In this document: one piece after another, positions 1 to 9,679 of the stretch
Layout of the letters: each line of letters opens with the position of its first letter
Position numbering within the stretch: position 1 is the first letter of the stretch
Assembly (NCBI GenBank): GCA_036160955.1
Contig: JAYYDJ010000047.1
Location: forward strand, 1 to 55,893
Reading direction: 5' to 3'
DNA length: 55,893 nt
From: GCA-2699365 sp036160955
GTDB taxonomy: Bacteria > Verrucomicrobiota > Verrucomicrobiia > Opitutales > Coraliomargaritaceae
Notes under the pieces: generated by a model
The model's database searches: none
Told to the model about the DNA's origin: nothing
What the model saw: the letters and a program-made list of their open reading frames with translations, nothing else
Made by a program: the position numbers and the translations under genes

Positions 1-462
1 ATGGGCAAAGGCTCGGTTTGCTTGAGCCATTCGGTGGGTCTCTTCCTTTTTCTTAACAACTGCGCCTGTATTGTTATAAGCATCAACAATTTCATCTGCA
101 AGAGCTTCTGCCATTGGCACACCCTTACGCTTACGCGCAGACGCAACCATCCAACGAAAGGCTAAGCTTTGCTGGCGCTCAAAAGTGACTTCAACGGGAA
201 CCTGGTACGTTGCCCCACCAACGCGGCGACTCTTTACCTCGAGCTTTGGGCGAACATTTTCAAGAGCACCCATCACTAGATCGACTGGATCACCCTTTTC
301 TAGCTTCTCGCTTACCTTCTGGAAAGCAGTGTATACTATACGTTGAGCAAGAGTACGTTTACCGCGCTCCATAATCATATTCACCAAAGTGGTGACTAGT
401 GTACTGTTGTAACGCGGGTCCGGAATAATTGGACGTTTAGCAGCTTGGCGGCGACGAGACAT
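1..462 (-). CDS. rpsG: 30S ribosomal protein S7, 3' end cut by window edge
   Basis: Ribosomal protein S7 binds the 3' major domain of 16S rRNA and starts assembly of the small-subunit head. Translation from the ATG at 462 begins MSRRRQAAKRPI and runs open for 154 codons to the window edge, ending in NRAFAH. Family members end a few residues later (typically AHYRW), so only about three residues and the stop are missing. It follows rpsL by 48 bases, the usual str-operon order, with fusA the expected next gene outside the window. The start has an A/T-rich leader and no Shine-Dalgarno sequence. Confidence 0.96.
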   Translation of the reverse strand, partial: MSRRRQAAKRPIIPDPRYNSTLVTTLVNMIMERGKRTLAQRIVYTAFQKVSEKLEKGDPVDLVMGALENVRPKLEVKSRRVGGATYQVPVEVTFERQQSLAFRWMVASARKRKGVPMAEALADEIVDAYNNTGAVVKKKEETHRMAQANRAFAH

Positions 463-510
463 ATAAAATAAATAGCTAAAGTTAATTGTTTAGAAACCTG
501 AAAAAGAATA

Positions 511-885
511 CTAGGATTTAGGTCTCTTCACACCATATTTGGAGCGACTACGGCGACGCTTTTCGACTCCTTGGCAGTCTAAAGTGCCACGTACTATGTG
601 GTAACGCACACCAGGTAAGTCCTTCACTCGTCCACCACGCACAAGTACTATACTGTGCTCCTGCAAGTTGTGCCCTTCATCGGGAATATACGCAATTACC
701 TCGATACCTGTAGTCAATCGTACCTTAGCTACCTTACGAATAGCTGAGTTGGGCTTTTTTGGCGTACGAGTCATGACTTGTACACAGACGCCACGGCGGA
801 AGGGATTGTTTTTAAGCGCCCGCGACTTCGATTGTGCTTTTTGCACAACACGAGGATTACGTACAAGTTGATTAATAGTTGGCAT
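511..885 (-). CDS. rpsL: 30S ribosomal protein S12
   Basis: S12 sits at the decoding centre of the 30S subunit and helps control accuracy. The 124-residue product has the normal length. The streptomycin-related loops are wild type: TPKKPNSAIR includes Lys43 and GGRVKDLPGVRYH includes Lys88 and Asp89, the latter being the residue methylthiolated in many bacteria. No resistance substitution is visible. It lies 134 bases downstream of rpoC on the same strand. The gap holds no gene and no clear terminator, so read-through from rpoC is likely. The ATG has no Shine-Dalgarno sequence. Confidence 0.98.
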   Translation of the reverse strand: MPTINQLVRNPRVVQKAQSKSRALKNNPFRRGVCVQVMTRTPKKPNSAIRKVAKVRLTTGIEVIAYIPDEGHNLQEHSIVLVRGGRVKDLPGVRYHIVRGTLDCQGVEKRRRSRSKYGVKRPKS

Positions 886-1019
886 GTATTTTAGTCACTA
901 AATTTTTAGAAAGACGCAGAAAGTAGCGTTTCGGTTCCTTCGTGCAAGATTTTTTGTAGCGATATTTTAAGTGATTTATTTGCTGAAAGCATAAGGGGCC
1001 AAGCAAATGTAAGAACAAT

Positions 1020-4000
1020 TTATCCGGTCTCCTCCTCCGATACTTCAGAATTGATCGACTCGTTAGTCGTAGAAGATACATCTATATCTTCTGTAGATCC
1101 TTCACCCAACTGAGTCGAACCTTCGCTTGGAAACTCTGGTGCTGGGGTAGAAACACCCTCAATTCGCTCAGAAGCTTCTTCCAAAGAAAGCTTTTCCATT
1201 TCCGCTCCAAGCGTGTCAATACGTAAGTTTCGGTAAGCCGGTAGACCTGTACCAGCAGGAATCAAATGACCCATTATGACATTTTCCTTGAACCCCCTGA
1301 GCTCGTCACTCTTACCAAGTGTAGAAGCATCTGTAAGTACTCGTGTTGTCTCCTGGAAAGAAGCAGCAGAGATAAACGACTCTGTTTCAATCGATGCTTT
1401 GGTAATACCAAGTAAAACTGGCTCACCTTCAGCTGGCTTACCACCTGCCTCATCAATTTCATCGTTTGCTGTCATGAACTCATAACGATCCACTTGTTCT
1501 CCCCAGAAAAATTCTGAATCTCCTGGATCTGTAATCCGTACTTTCTTCAGCATTTGAGATATAATAACCTCAATGTGCTTATCGTTGATAGTAACCCCTT
1601 GTAAGCGATAAACCTTCTGGATTTCAGCGATCAAGTAATCTTGAACAGCGGAGGGTCCTAAAATCTCTAATATTTCATGCGGGTCTGCACCACCATCCGT
1701 CAGATTCTGACCCTTATGCACCAAGTCACCAACTTGAACTGTGAGTTGCTTGCCGTGTGGAATTAAGTGTGCTTCTTCTTGATCTGTTTCAGGATCCGTA
1801 ACAAGAAGCTTCTTTTTGCCACGAACAGTTCCGTCGAGAGAAACTACACCATCTATCTTGGCCATTTCCGCTGCCTCCTTGGGACGGCGCGCCTCAAATA
1901 GCTCAGCAACTCGTGGTAGACCTCCAGTGATGTCTTGAGTCTTTGATGCCTGACGAGGCGTTTTGGCTAACATAGAGCCAGGAGCAATTTCGTCATTTTC
2001 ATTAACAGCAACTTGAGCACCCGTTGGAATAGCATAAGTTGCTATCATCTTACCACTATCGTCGAGAATCTCAACCTGTGGGTTTAGGTCGTCCTTATGC
2101 TCAATAACAATAGTCGCAATACGACCAGTTGACTCGTCGAGCTCTCGCTTTACAGTAACCCCTGGTATCATATCACTAAAACCAATACGGCCGGCTTTTT
2201 CAGATAAAATTGGAATATTATGCGGATCCCACATCGCGAGAACTTCGCCTTTCTTAATTACTTCACCATCGCCCTTGGTCAGTAACGAGCCTACCACGAT
2301 CTTATAGATTTCAATCTCACGATCATCCGCATCTAAAATTTGTACCGATCCAGTCTTATTCAAGACAATATTAGCACCTTCAGCAGTCTGCACAATACGC
2401 AGCCCTTTATATTTAACCTTACCACCAGTGCGAATCTTGATCTCAGGATTTTTCAAGACACCAGATGCAATACCACCAATGTGGAAAGTACGCATAGTTA
2501 ACTGTGTGCCAGGCTCTCCAATTGACTGTGCTGCAACTATCCCTACAGAAGATCCCCGCTCAACCATTGAACTAGTGGCTGGGTTAATGCCGTACTCAAG
2601 TGCGGTAATACCAACCTTCTTTCGAGAGGTAAGAGATGAGAGCACCTTGACGCGTTCAACACCAACTTCTTCAATCTTTGCTGCTATTTCTTCGGTAATT
2701 AATTCACCATTAGCAACAAGCATCTCATCAGGACTTAGCGGATTATTTATATCATTCGATGAGCAACGTCCAACGATGCGGTCATACAAAGAAACGATTT
2801 CATCATCACCTTCGTAAATAGCGTATTTCCAAACGCCATCTCGATTACCATCATCAGTTTCTTCAATAATGCAGTCCATAGCTACATCACATAATTTTCT
2901 TGTCAGATAACCTGCATCCGCAGTCTTCAGAGCGGTATCGGCCAGACCTTTACGCGCTCCGTGTGTCGAAATAAAATACTCTAAAACCGATAGCCCCTCG
3001 CGGAATGAAGACAGAATCGGGCGCTCAATAATTTCACCAGAAGGCTTCGCCATTAATCCACGAGTTCCACACAACTGACGAACCTGTTGTTTGTTACCGC
3101 GCGCCCCTGAGTCCATCATTAAATAGACTGGGTTGACGCTGTCTTTTCCACCATTGTGCTGAAGCTCATCAAACACTGCCTTGGCAATTTCATCCGTTGT
3201 CCCAGTCCAGATATCAATGATCTTATTGTAGCGCTCTCCTTCGGTAATGATGCCCTTGTTGTATTGACCCTCAACCTCATCGATTTTCTTACGCGCCGCA
3301 GCAACAATAGCAGGCTTCGCTACAGGAATGATCATATCATCGATTCCAATTGATACACCCGCCTTAGTAGCTATCTTAAAGCCAACATCCTTAAGCGTAT
3401 CAAGTGTCGTTACAGTACGCGCTTTACCGACTGTTTTGTATGTATTAAGAATAATATCACCCAGTTTGCCTTTCGGAACTGGCATATTGATGAAGCCTAT
3501 TTCATTCGGCCATATGGTGTTAAAAATAACACGTCCTACGGTAGTAAGTATAACCTTTTTATCAGTAGTCCCGTATACAGCTCCTTCTTCTTCGAAATCA
3601 GGATTGATATAGTTAATCCAGTCATGAACACGTAATGCACCGTCCGCCATAGCAGTCTCAACTTCTTCAGCGTTTACTAGCAGAGGAAGGCGCTTATCTG
3701 AAGATGGCTTCTTGCGAGGCTGCACTGTGAGAAAGTAAGAACCCAATACGATATCCTGAGAAGGCGTCAAAATCGGCTTACCAGACGATGGAGAAAAGAT
3801 GTTATGTGTAGCCATCATCAAGGTCTTCGCCTCGAGTATTGACTCCAAAGATAACGGTACATGAACAGCCATTTGATCCCCATCAAAATCTGCGTTGTAA
3901 GCAGTACATACAAGTGGATGTACGCGAATAGCATCGCCCTCAATTAGAACAGGCTCAAATGCCTGAATAGAGAGGCGGTGCAAAGTAGGTGCACGATTTA

Positions 4001-5273
4001 GTAAGACAGGATGACCCTTTGTAACTTCTTCAAGTATATCCCAAACTTCGGGAGATTGCTTCTCAATCATTTTTCGAGCACCCCTAACGGTGTGCACGAA
4101 GCCCAATTCTTTTAAGCGTCTTATAATGAATGGTTCAAATAAAACCAGTGCCATTTTCTTAGGTAAACCACACTGATTGAGCTTTAGTTCAGGACCGGTA
4201 ACAATAACTGAACGACCCGAATAGTCGACTCGCTTGCCCAATAAGTTCTGGCGGAATCGTCCTTGCTTACCTTTGAGCATATCAGACAAAGATTTAAGCG
4301 GTCGATTGCCCGCGCCTGTAACTGCACGACCATGTCGACCATTATCAAAAAGAGCGTCCACTGCTTCTTGCAACATACGCTTTTCATTGTGAATAATCAC
4401 ATCGGGCGTCTTAAGCTGTAATAGATTTTTTAAACGATTGTTACGGTTAATGACGCGGCGGTACAGATCATTGAGATCAGAAGTAGCAAATCGACCCCCT
4501 TCAAGTGGGACTAAGGGACGTAAGTCAGGTGGAATAACTGGCAAAGCTTCTAATACCATCCACTCAGGGCGAGTCCCAGACTGCATAAAGCCTTGTATTG
4601 TTTTTAGACGCTTTGAAATTTTCTTCTTAATTTGCTTTGAACGTGTCGCATGCATCTGCTCGTGCAATTCAGCCACTGTGGACTCAAGGTCGACTCTAGT
4701 TAAAGCATCTCGTACAGCCTCGGCACCCATACCGGCAACAAAAGAATCCTCACCATACTCATCTTGAGCCTGTAAAAACTCTTGCTCAGTAAGCAACTGA
4801 CGCTCCTCAAGAGGTGTCTTGCCAGGATCAATTACAAGATGATTTTCATAGTAAATTACACGCTCTAAATTACGAGCAGTAATATCAAGAAGTAGTCCTA
4901 GACGACTCGGCATGCTCTTTAAGAACCATATGTGAGAGACTGGTACGGCCAATTCGATGTGCCCCATACGATCACGGCGCACTCTTGATACTGTAACCTC
5001 AACACCGCATCGATCACAGATTACACCTTTATACTTAATGCGCTTATACTTTCCGCAGGCGCATTCGTAGTCACGTACGGGGCCAAAGATCCGCTGACAA
5101 AAAAGTCCGCCCGGCTCCGGCTTGAAGGTACGGTAATTAATAGTTTCAGGATTCTTAACCTCTCCTCTAGACCACTCGCGGATGGATTCCGGCGAGGCAA
5201 CGGTAATGCTGACTCGGTCAAAGGACTTTGTGGCTTCGTAACCTAGGACGTCGCGTGCTACTTCAGTACTCAT
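1020..5273 (-). CDS. rpoC: DNA-directed RNA polymerase beta' subunit
   Basis: This is the catalytic beta' subunit of RNA polymerase, 1417 residues. The active-site magnesium loop NADFDGDQMAVH lies near residues 459-470. The N-terminal zinc ribbon is intact, with Cys71, Cys73, Cys86 and Cys89. The trigger-loop region AAQSIGEPGTQLTMRTFHI is present. The second zinc site, which in E. coli uses four cysteines (C814, C888, C895, C898), is replaced: the segment between VKVLSS and YGINPAT reads LTSRKKVGITALE with no cysteine, and the partner position near EETDDGN is Asp. The C terminus carries a roughly 45-residue acidic, Ser/Thr-rich tail. It follows rpoB by 41 bases. The leader before the ATG is almost pure A/T with no Shine-Dalgarno sequence. 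Confidence 0.98.
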   Translation of the reverse strand: MSTEVARDVLGYEATKSFDRVSITVASPESIREWSRGEVKNPETINYRTFKPEPGGLFCQRIFGPVRDYECACGKYKRIKYKGVICDRCGVEVTVSRVRRDRMGHIELAVPVSHIWFLKSMPSRLGLLLDITARNLERVIYYENHLVIDPGKTPLEERQLLTEQEFLQAQDEYGEDSFVAGMGAEAVRDALTRVDLESTVAELHEQMHATRSKQIKKKISKRLKTIQGFMQSGTRPEWMVLEALPVIPPDLRPLVPLEGGRFATSDLNDLYRRVINRNNRLKNLLQLKTPDVIIHNEKRMLQEAVDALFDNGRHGRAVTGAGNRPLKSLSDMLKGKQGRFRQNLLGKRVDYSGRSVIVTGPELKLNQCGLPKKMALVLFEPFIIRRLKELGFVHTVRGARKMIEKQSPEVWDILEEVTKGHPVLLNRAPTLHRLSIQAFEPVLIEGDAIRVHPLVCTAYNADFDGDQMAVHVPLSLESILEAKTLMMATHNIFSPSSGKPILTPSQDIVLGSYFLTVQPRKKPSSDKRLPLLVNAEEVETAMADGALRVHDWINYINPDFEEEGAVYGTTDKKVILTTVGRVIFNTIWPNEIGFINMPVPKGKLGDIILNTYKTVGKARTVTTLDTLKDVGFKIATKAGVSIGIDDMIIPVAKPAIVAAARKKIDEVEGQYNKGIITEGERYNKIIDIWTGTTDEIAKAVFDELQHNGGKDSVNPVYLMMDSGARGNKQQVRQLCGTRGLMAKPSGEIIERPILSSFREGLSVLEYFISTHGARKGLADTALKTADAGYLTRKLCDVAMDCIIEETDDGNRDGVWKYAIYEGDDEIVSLYDRIVGRCSSNDINNPLSPDEMLVANGELITEEIAAKIEEVGVERVKVLSSLTSRKKVGITALEYGINPATSSMVERGSSVGIVAAQSIGEPGTQLTMRTFHIGGIASGVLKNPEIKIRTGGKVKYKGLRIVQTAEGANIVLNKTGSVQILDADDREIEIYKIVVGSLLTKGDGEVIKKGEVLAMWDPHNIPILSEKAGRIGFSDMIPGVTVKRELDESTGRIATIVIEHKDDLNPQVEILDDSGKMIATYAIPTGAQVAVNENDEIAPGSMLAKTPRQASKTQDITGGLPRVAELFEARRPKEAAEMAKIDGVVSLDGTVRGKKKLLVTDPETDQEEAHLIPHGKQLTVQVGDLVHKGQNLTDGGADPHEILEILGPSAVQDYLIAEIQKVYRLQGVTINDKHIEVIISQMLKKVRITDPGDSEFFWGEQVDRYEFMTANDEIDEAGGKPAEGEPVLLGITKASIETESFISAASFQETTRVLTDASTLGKSDELRGFKENVIMGHLIPAGTGLPAYRNLRIDTLGAEMEKLSLEEASERIEGVSTPAPEFPSEGSTQLGEGSTEDIDVSSTTNESINSEVSEEETG

Positions 5274-5314
5274 TTTTTTTTAAATTTATTTTGAAATTTT
5301 CAGTTAATTAATCT

Positions 5315-8300
5315 TTAGGCATCAACAGCTGTGGTAGCAGAAGAGAGATCGAAATCTCCTCCTGAACTAAGACGTACATCAAGGCAAAGACTTTGGATTT
5401 CCTTCATCAAAACGTTGAACGATTGAGGCGTCCCCGCTTGTAAGCTATTATCCCCCTTTACGAGAGATTCATAAATGCGTGTACGGCCAGCAACATCATC
5501 GGACTTAACAGTCAGCAATTCCTGCAGAGTATACGCTGCCCCATAAGCTTCTAGTGCCCACACTTCCATTTCACCGAAACGTTGTCCACCGTACTGAGCC
5601 TTGCCCCCTAGAGGTTGCTGCGTAATAAGCGAATAAGGACCGACCGCACGTGCGTGAATCTTAGAGGCAACCAAGTGATTTAACTTTAGCATGTACATGT
5701 ATCCAACCACGACCTCTTCATGAAGTTGTTCGCCAGTAAGACCGTCATATAGCATACTCTTACCAGTAGAAGGAAGGCCTGCTTGATCCAAATAGCCACG
5801 AACATGTTTTTCGCTAATTCCATCAAACACTGGAGTTGCCATTTTTAAGCCTAGTTTTTTACAGGCCCAACCTAAATGGGTCTCTAAAACCTGCCCCACA
5901 TTCATGCGAGATGGAACCCCGAGTGGATTTAGGCAGATTTCCACAGGCGTACCATCTGGTAAATGAGGCATATCCTCCTCTGGTACTATTTTGGCGACTA
6001 CTCCCTTATTTCCATGACGACCAGCCATTTTATCACCAACTTGCATTTTACGCTTTTTGGCAATGTAGACCTTCACGCTCTTCACAACACCTTGATCTGC
6101 GTCTTCTCCAGTCTCCACTCCCTCAATTTTTCGCTCCCTATCATAATCAATCTCGTCAAACTTGCCTTGGTAGTTACTAACGATCTCCATTATCTTAATC
6201 TTTACTGGCGATGGATCAATCTCGATATGTTTAGAAACTGCTGATAGGCGGCGAAGCAAAGTCTTTGTAATCTTACGATTCGCAGGAATAATTGTTTCAT
6301 CAGTTTCGCCATTTTTAACATCAAGCGGAATCTTTTCACCAAGTAGGATATTCGATAAAGCTTCGGTCAAATCTTCGCGTAGTTTATCGCTTTGTGAGCG
6401 GTACTCTTCATTGATTTTCTTTATTTGACGACGCCGATCAGAAGCCGACATTTGCTCAGGCTCTCCATCAATGCGAGCCGAAACTTTAACATCCATAATA
6501 ATGCCGCGAACACCCGAAGGAACAACTAATGATGTATCTTTTACATCGGCTGCTTTCTCTCCGAAGATTGCGCGCAGAAGTTTTTCTTCTGGGGCAAGTT
6601 CAGTCTCGGATTTGGGCGTGATTTTACCCACTAAAATATCACCTGGTTTGACTTCTGCACCAACGCGAATGACACCATCATGATTTAGGTCCTTGAGGGC
6701 TTCTTCACCAACATTAGGAATATCTCGTGTAATTTCCTCTGGTCCTAGTTTCGTATCACGCGCAGTAACCTCAAACTCATCCACGTGAATTGAAGTAAAG
6801 ATGTCTTCTTTAACAATCTTTTCTGAAATCAAGATAGCATCTTCAAAATTATATCCATTCCATGGCATAAATGCCACGAGTATATTTCGTCCAATTGCTA
6901 AATCTCCACCGTCAGTAGAAGCGCCATCAGCAAGAATATCACCTTTTTTAATATGCTGCCCTTTATGAACAATTGGCTTTTGATTAAAGCAAGTGCCTGC
7001 ATTCGAACGCATAAATTTACGTAAGTTATAGACATAAATTTCTTTTTTAGAATCCGTCTTAATATCTTTAGAACGTACAGGCAGTTCGCCATCCTTAGTA
7101 ATAACAATCTGATTGGCATCTACTGCTGCAACAATCCCATCGATGTCTGCAACTTCAACTGTTTTGGAGTCAACTGCTACTCGCTTTTCGATACCAGTAC
7201 CGACAAAAGGGGCTTCAGATTGTAGTAAGGGCACTCCTTGACGTTGCATATTAGATCCCATCAACGCGCGGTTTGCATCATCGTGCTCCAAGAATGGGAT
7301 TAAGCCTGCAGCAACTGATATAAGCTGCTTGGGGGATACATCCATGTAATTGACATCCTCACCTGTAACTTCAAGAACCTCGTCTTCACGACGACAAGTC
7401 ACGCGACCAATTAATTTTCCATTTTTATCAATTTCTGAATTTGCCTGTGCGATCAGATGATTCTCCTCTTGGTCCGCATTTAAGTATTCCACCTCTTCGA
7501 GAACCTTACCCTTTAAGACTCGTCGATAAGGAGTTTCGATAAAGCCAAACTCATTGATGCGTGAATACAGTGATAAAGAATTGATAAGACCAATATTTGG
7601 ACCCTCGGGTGTTTCAATCGGACAAATTCTACCATAGTGCGAAGGGTGTACGTCTCGAACTTCAAATCCTGCGCGCTCGCGATTCAAGCCACCAGGACCT
7701 AAGGCGGATAAACGACGCTTGTGAGTTAACTCAGCAAGAGGATTAATTTGGTCCATAAACTGGGATAACTGACTGCGAGCAAAAAAGTCGCGAATCACAG
7801 TGCTCAAAGCTTTCGGATTGATCAATTTCTGCGGACTGATCGAGTCTACACTTTGATCATAGAGTGTCATGCGCTCTTTTACTAATCGTTCCGTACGTGC
7901 AAGACCAACTCGGCACTGATTTGCCATAAGCTCCCCTACCGTACGCACTCGACGACTGCCTAAATGATCGATGTCGTCAAGAGTACCATCTCCACGCTTT
8001 AATCGAGTGAGGTATTTAGTGGCTTCTACTACATCTTGAGCGCCAATAACTCGAAACTCTAGATCCGTATCCATTTTAAGCTTCTGATTGAGCTTATAAC
8101 GACCGACACGACCGAGATCGTAACGTCTTGGATCTTGGAAAAGACGCTTTAGCAATGCTTTTGCGTTGGCTGTTGTCGGCGGTTCCCCGGGACGTAAGCG
8201 CTTGTATATATCCTTTAGCGCTTCTTCTTCATTTTGAGTAGGATCTTTTTTCAGGCAACGAATGATCGCACCATCATCAACAGTGGTATCTATCGCAACG

Positions 8301-9109
8301 ACTTTCTTAAGACCCGCCTTTTGGAAAGAGCGAACAATTGTCTTAGTAAGAGGTTCAAAGGCACGCGCCAATACGACACCCTTGTCGGCATCCACAATAT
8401 CTTCAGTGAGCACGAGGTTTGATACTGAATCACGCTTTAACGCCTCAGTCACAGTAATTTCGTCGAGACTGTAGAATAAATTTAATATATCTGCGTCAGA
8501 ACTATATCCCATCGCGCGTAGCAAAGTAGTTAGTAAAAACTTACGACGGCGACGGCGGCGATCTAGGTACACATAGAGTAAATCATTTTGATCAAATTGA
8601 ACTTCGAGCCATGTTCCTCGATCCGGAATAATGCGAAAAGCATGCAAGGTCTTGCCAGAAGTGTGAACGCTCTCCTCGAAGGCGATCCCTGGGGAGCGAT
8701 GCAATTGACTGACAATTACTCGCTCGGCGCCATTAATGATGAAAGAACCACGCTCGGTAATCATTGGGAGTTCACCCATATAAATTTCTTCGTCCTTGAT
8801 GTGATCTTCTTCACGCAATCGCAATTTTACATAAAGCGAGGCGGAATATGTCACTCCCTCACGAATAGCTTCTATTTCAGACTCGCGCGGTGCTGTCACA
8901 TTGTAACTTACATACTCAAGATGACAGCGACTATCATAACTTTCGATTGGAAAGACCTCAGAAAAAACCGCCTCTAAGCCAACCTGCTTACGCTGATTGT
9001 ATGCGATGTCCATTTGTAAAAATTCTTTGAAGGAGTCGATCTGATTTTCAATCAGATTCGGTGGTTGAATGACTTCCTTGATTTGCCCGAAATTAATGCG
9101 ATCTGACAT
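5315..9109 (-). CDS. rpoB: DNA-directed RNA polymerase beta subunit
   Basis: This is the beta subunit of RNA polymerase, 1264 residues, running from MSDRINFGQIKEVIQ to the C-terminal block. The rifampicin-binding region (about residues 443-475) reads SQLSQFMDQINPLAELTHKR followed by RLSALGPGGL. The usual resistance positions (Gln513, Asp516, His526, Arg529, Ser531 in E. coli numbering) are wild type. The Ile at the position of Asn518 is at a naturally variable site. The C-terminal GQRFGEMEVWALEAYGA motif that contacts beta' is intact. It lies 161 bases after rplL, and that gap holds a strong hairpin described separately. No Shine-Dalgarno sequence precedes the ATG. Confidence 0.98.
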   Translation of the reverse strand: MSDRINFGQIKEVIQPPNLIENQIDSFKEFLQMDIAYNQRKQVGLEAVFSEVFPIESYDSRCHLEYVSYNVTAPRESEIEAIREGVTYSASLYVKLRLREEDHIKDEEIYMGELPMITERGSFIINGAERVIVSQLHRSPGIAFEESVHTSGKTLHAFRIIPDRGTWLEVQFDQNDLLYVYLDRRRRRRKFLLTTLLRAMGYSSDADILNLFYSLDEITVTEALKRDSVSNLVLTEDIVDADKGVVLARAFEPLTKTIVRSFQKAGLKKVVAIDTTVDDGAIIRCLKKDPTQNEEEALKDIYKRLRPGEPPTTANAKALLKRLFQDPRRYDLGRVGRYKLNQKLKMDTDLEFRVIGAQDVVEATKYLTRLKRGDGTLDDIDHLGSRRVRTVGELMANQCRVGLARTERLVKERMTLYDQSVDSISPQKLINPKALSTVIRDFFARSQLSQFMDQINPLAELTHKRRLSALGPGGLNRERAGFEVRDVHPSHYGRICPIETPEGPNIGLINSLSLYSRINEFGFIETPYRRVLKGKVLEEVEYLNADQEENHLIAQANSEIDKNGKLIGRVTCRREDEVLEVTGEDVNYMDVSPKQLISVAAGLIPFLEHDDANRALMGSNMQRQGVPLLQSEAPFVGTGIEKRVAVDSKTVEVADIDGIVAAVDANQIVITKDGELPVRSKDIKTDSKKEIYVYNLRKFMRSNAGTCFNQKPIVHKGQHIKKGDILADGASTDGGDLAIGRNILVAFMPWNGYNFEDAILISEKIVKEDIFTSIHVDEFEVTARDTKLGPEEITRDIPNVGEEALKDLNHDGVIRVGAEVKPGDILVGKITPKSETELAPEEKLLRAIFGEKAADVKDTSLVVPSGVRGIIMDVKVSARIDGEPEQMSASDRRRQIKKINEEYRSQSDKLREDLTEALSNILLGEKIPLDVKNGETDETIIPANRKITKTLLRRLSAVSKHIEIDPSPVKIKIMEIVSNYQGKFDEIDYDRERKIEGVETGEDADQGVVKSVKVYIAKKRKMQVGDKMAGRHGNKGVVAKIVPEEDMPHLPDGTPVEICLNPLGVPSRMNVGQVLETHLGWACKKLGLKMATPVFDGISEKHVRGYLDQAGLPSTGKSMLYDGLTGEQLHEEVVVGYMYMLKLNHLVASKIHARAVGPYSLITQQPLGGKAQYGGQRFGEMEVWALEAYGAAYTLQELLTVKSDDVAGRTRIYESLVKGDNSLQAGTPQSFNVLMKEIQSLCLDVRLSSGGDFDLSSATTAVDA

Positions 9110-9194
9110 AATGATGTCTGGTATGACGGTGATAAGTGAGTGGTGGATTAAAGAAATGCCGTGTGAATTGGCGGAAAGACAAAAACAGCTAAGC

Positions 9195-9222
9195 TAGACT
9201 CACTTTGTTGAAAGTGAGTCCA
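9195..9222 (-). promoter_or_regulatory. Perfect 10-bp hairpin between rplL and rpoB
   Basis: On the transcribed strand GACTCACTTT pairs perfectly with AAAGTGAGTC around a four-base CAAC loop, and a G-U plus an A-U pair can extend the stem to 12. In E. coli the same interval carries the partial attenuator and the RNase III site that separate rplJL from rpoBC output. No U-tract follows directly; TTTTTG begins about 11-14 bases later. An RNA-processing site or partial attenuator is therefore more likely than a full terminator. The structure is seen; its function is inferred from position. Confidence 0.65.
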
Positions 9223-9270
9223 CTTAACTGTGTAAAATAGATTATTTAAAAAAATGATCTTAATATATGG

Positions 9271-9660
9271 TTACTTGAGTTCAGCTTTGGCACCAGTTGC
9301 TTCAATCTTCTTAACGATTTCAGCAGCTTCGTCCTTTGAGGCAGCCTCCTTTACAGGCTTAGGAGCACTTTCAACAAGGTCTTTTGCTTCCTTTAGACCG
9401 AGACCTGTAATAGCACGAACTTCCTTAATGACAGCGATCTTATTACTGCCGACTTCGGTCAAGATGACATCGAATTCATCTTTTTCCTCAGCAGCGACAG
9501 CATCACCTCCGGCAGCAGCACCAGCAGCAGCGGCAACAGCGACAGGAGCGGCAGCACTGACGCCCCACTTTTCTTCGAGTTCTTTAACTAAATCAGCAAC
9601 TTCTAACACTGTCTGTGCAGAAAGCCACTCAACGACTTGTTCTTTTGTTATATCGGACAT
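9271..9660 (-). CDS. rplL: 50S ribosomal protein L7/L12
   Basis: L7/L12 forms the stalk dimers that recruit and activate translational GTPases. The 129-residue protein has the N-terminal dimerisation helix (about 1-35), an Ala/Gly-rich hinge (about 36-58) and the C-terminal factor-binding domain with GLGLKEAKDLVESAP. It is followed by a long 161-base gap before rpoB and preceded by a 149-base gap after rplJ. Both gaps hold RNA secondary structure, suggesting separate control of stalk output. A reverse-strand reading frame over the hinge is a low-complexity shadow. Confidence 0.98.
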   Translation of the reverse strand: MSDITKEQVVEWLSAQTVLEVADLVKELEEKWGVSAAAPVAVAAAAGAAAGGDAVAAEEKDEFDVILTEVGSNKIAVIKEVRAITGLGLKEAKDLVESAPKPVKEAASKDEAAEIVKKIEATGAKAELK

Positions 9661-9679
9661 GATTTTTTAACTTTCAATT

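Noticed and set aside
872..1081. 69-residue minus-strand frame over the rpoC end and the rpoC-rpsL gap
   Set aside because: Overlaps the end of rpoC, has no recognisable domain and no ribosome-binding site.
7753..7790. Possible rifampicin-resistance substitution (Ile at the E. coli Asn518 position of RpoB)
   Set aside because: This position varies naturally among bacteria and the main resistance sites are wild type.
9254..9670. 138-residue plus-strand frame antisense to rplL
   Set aside because: Low-complexity Ala/Ser sequence produced by the alanine-rich hinge of L7/L12.
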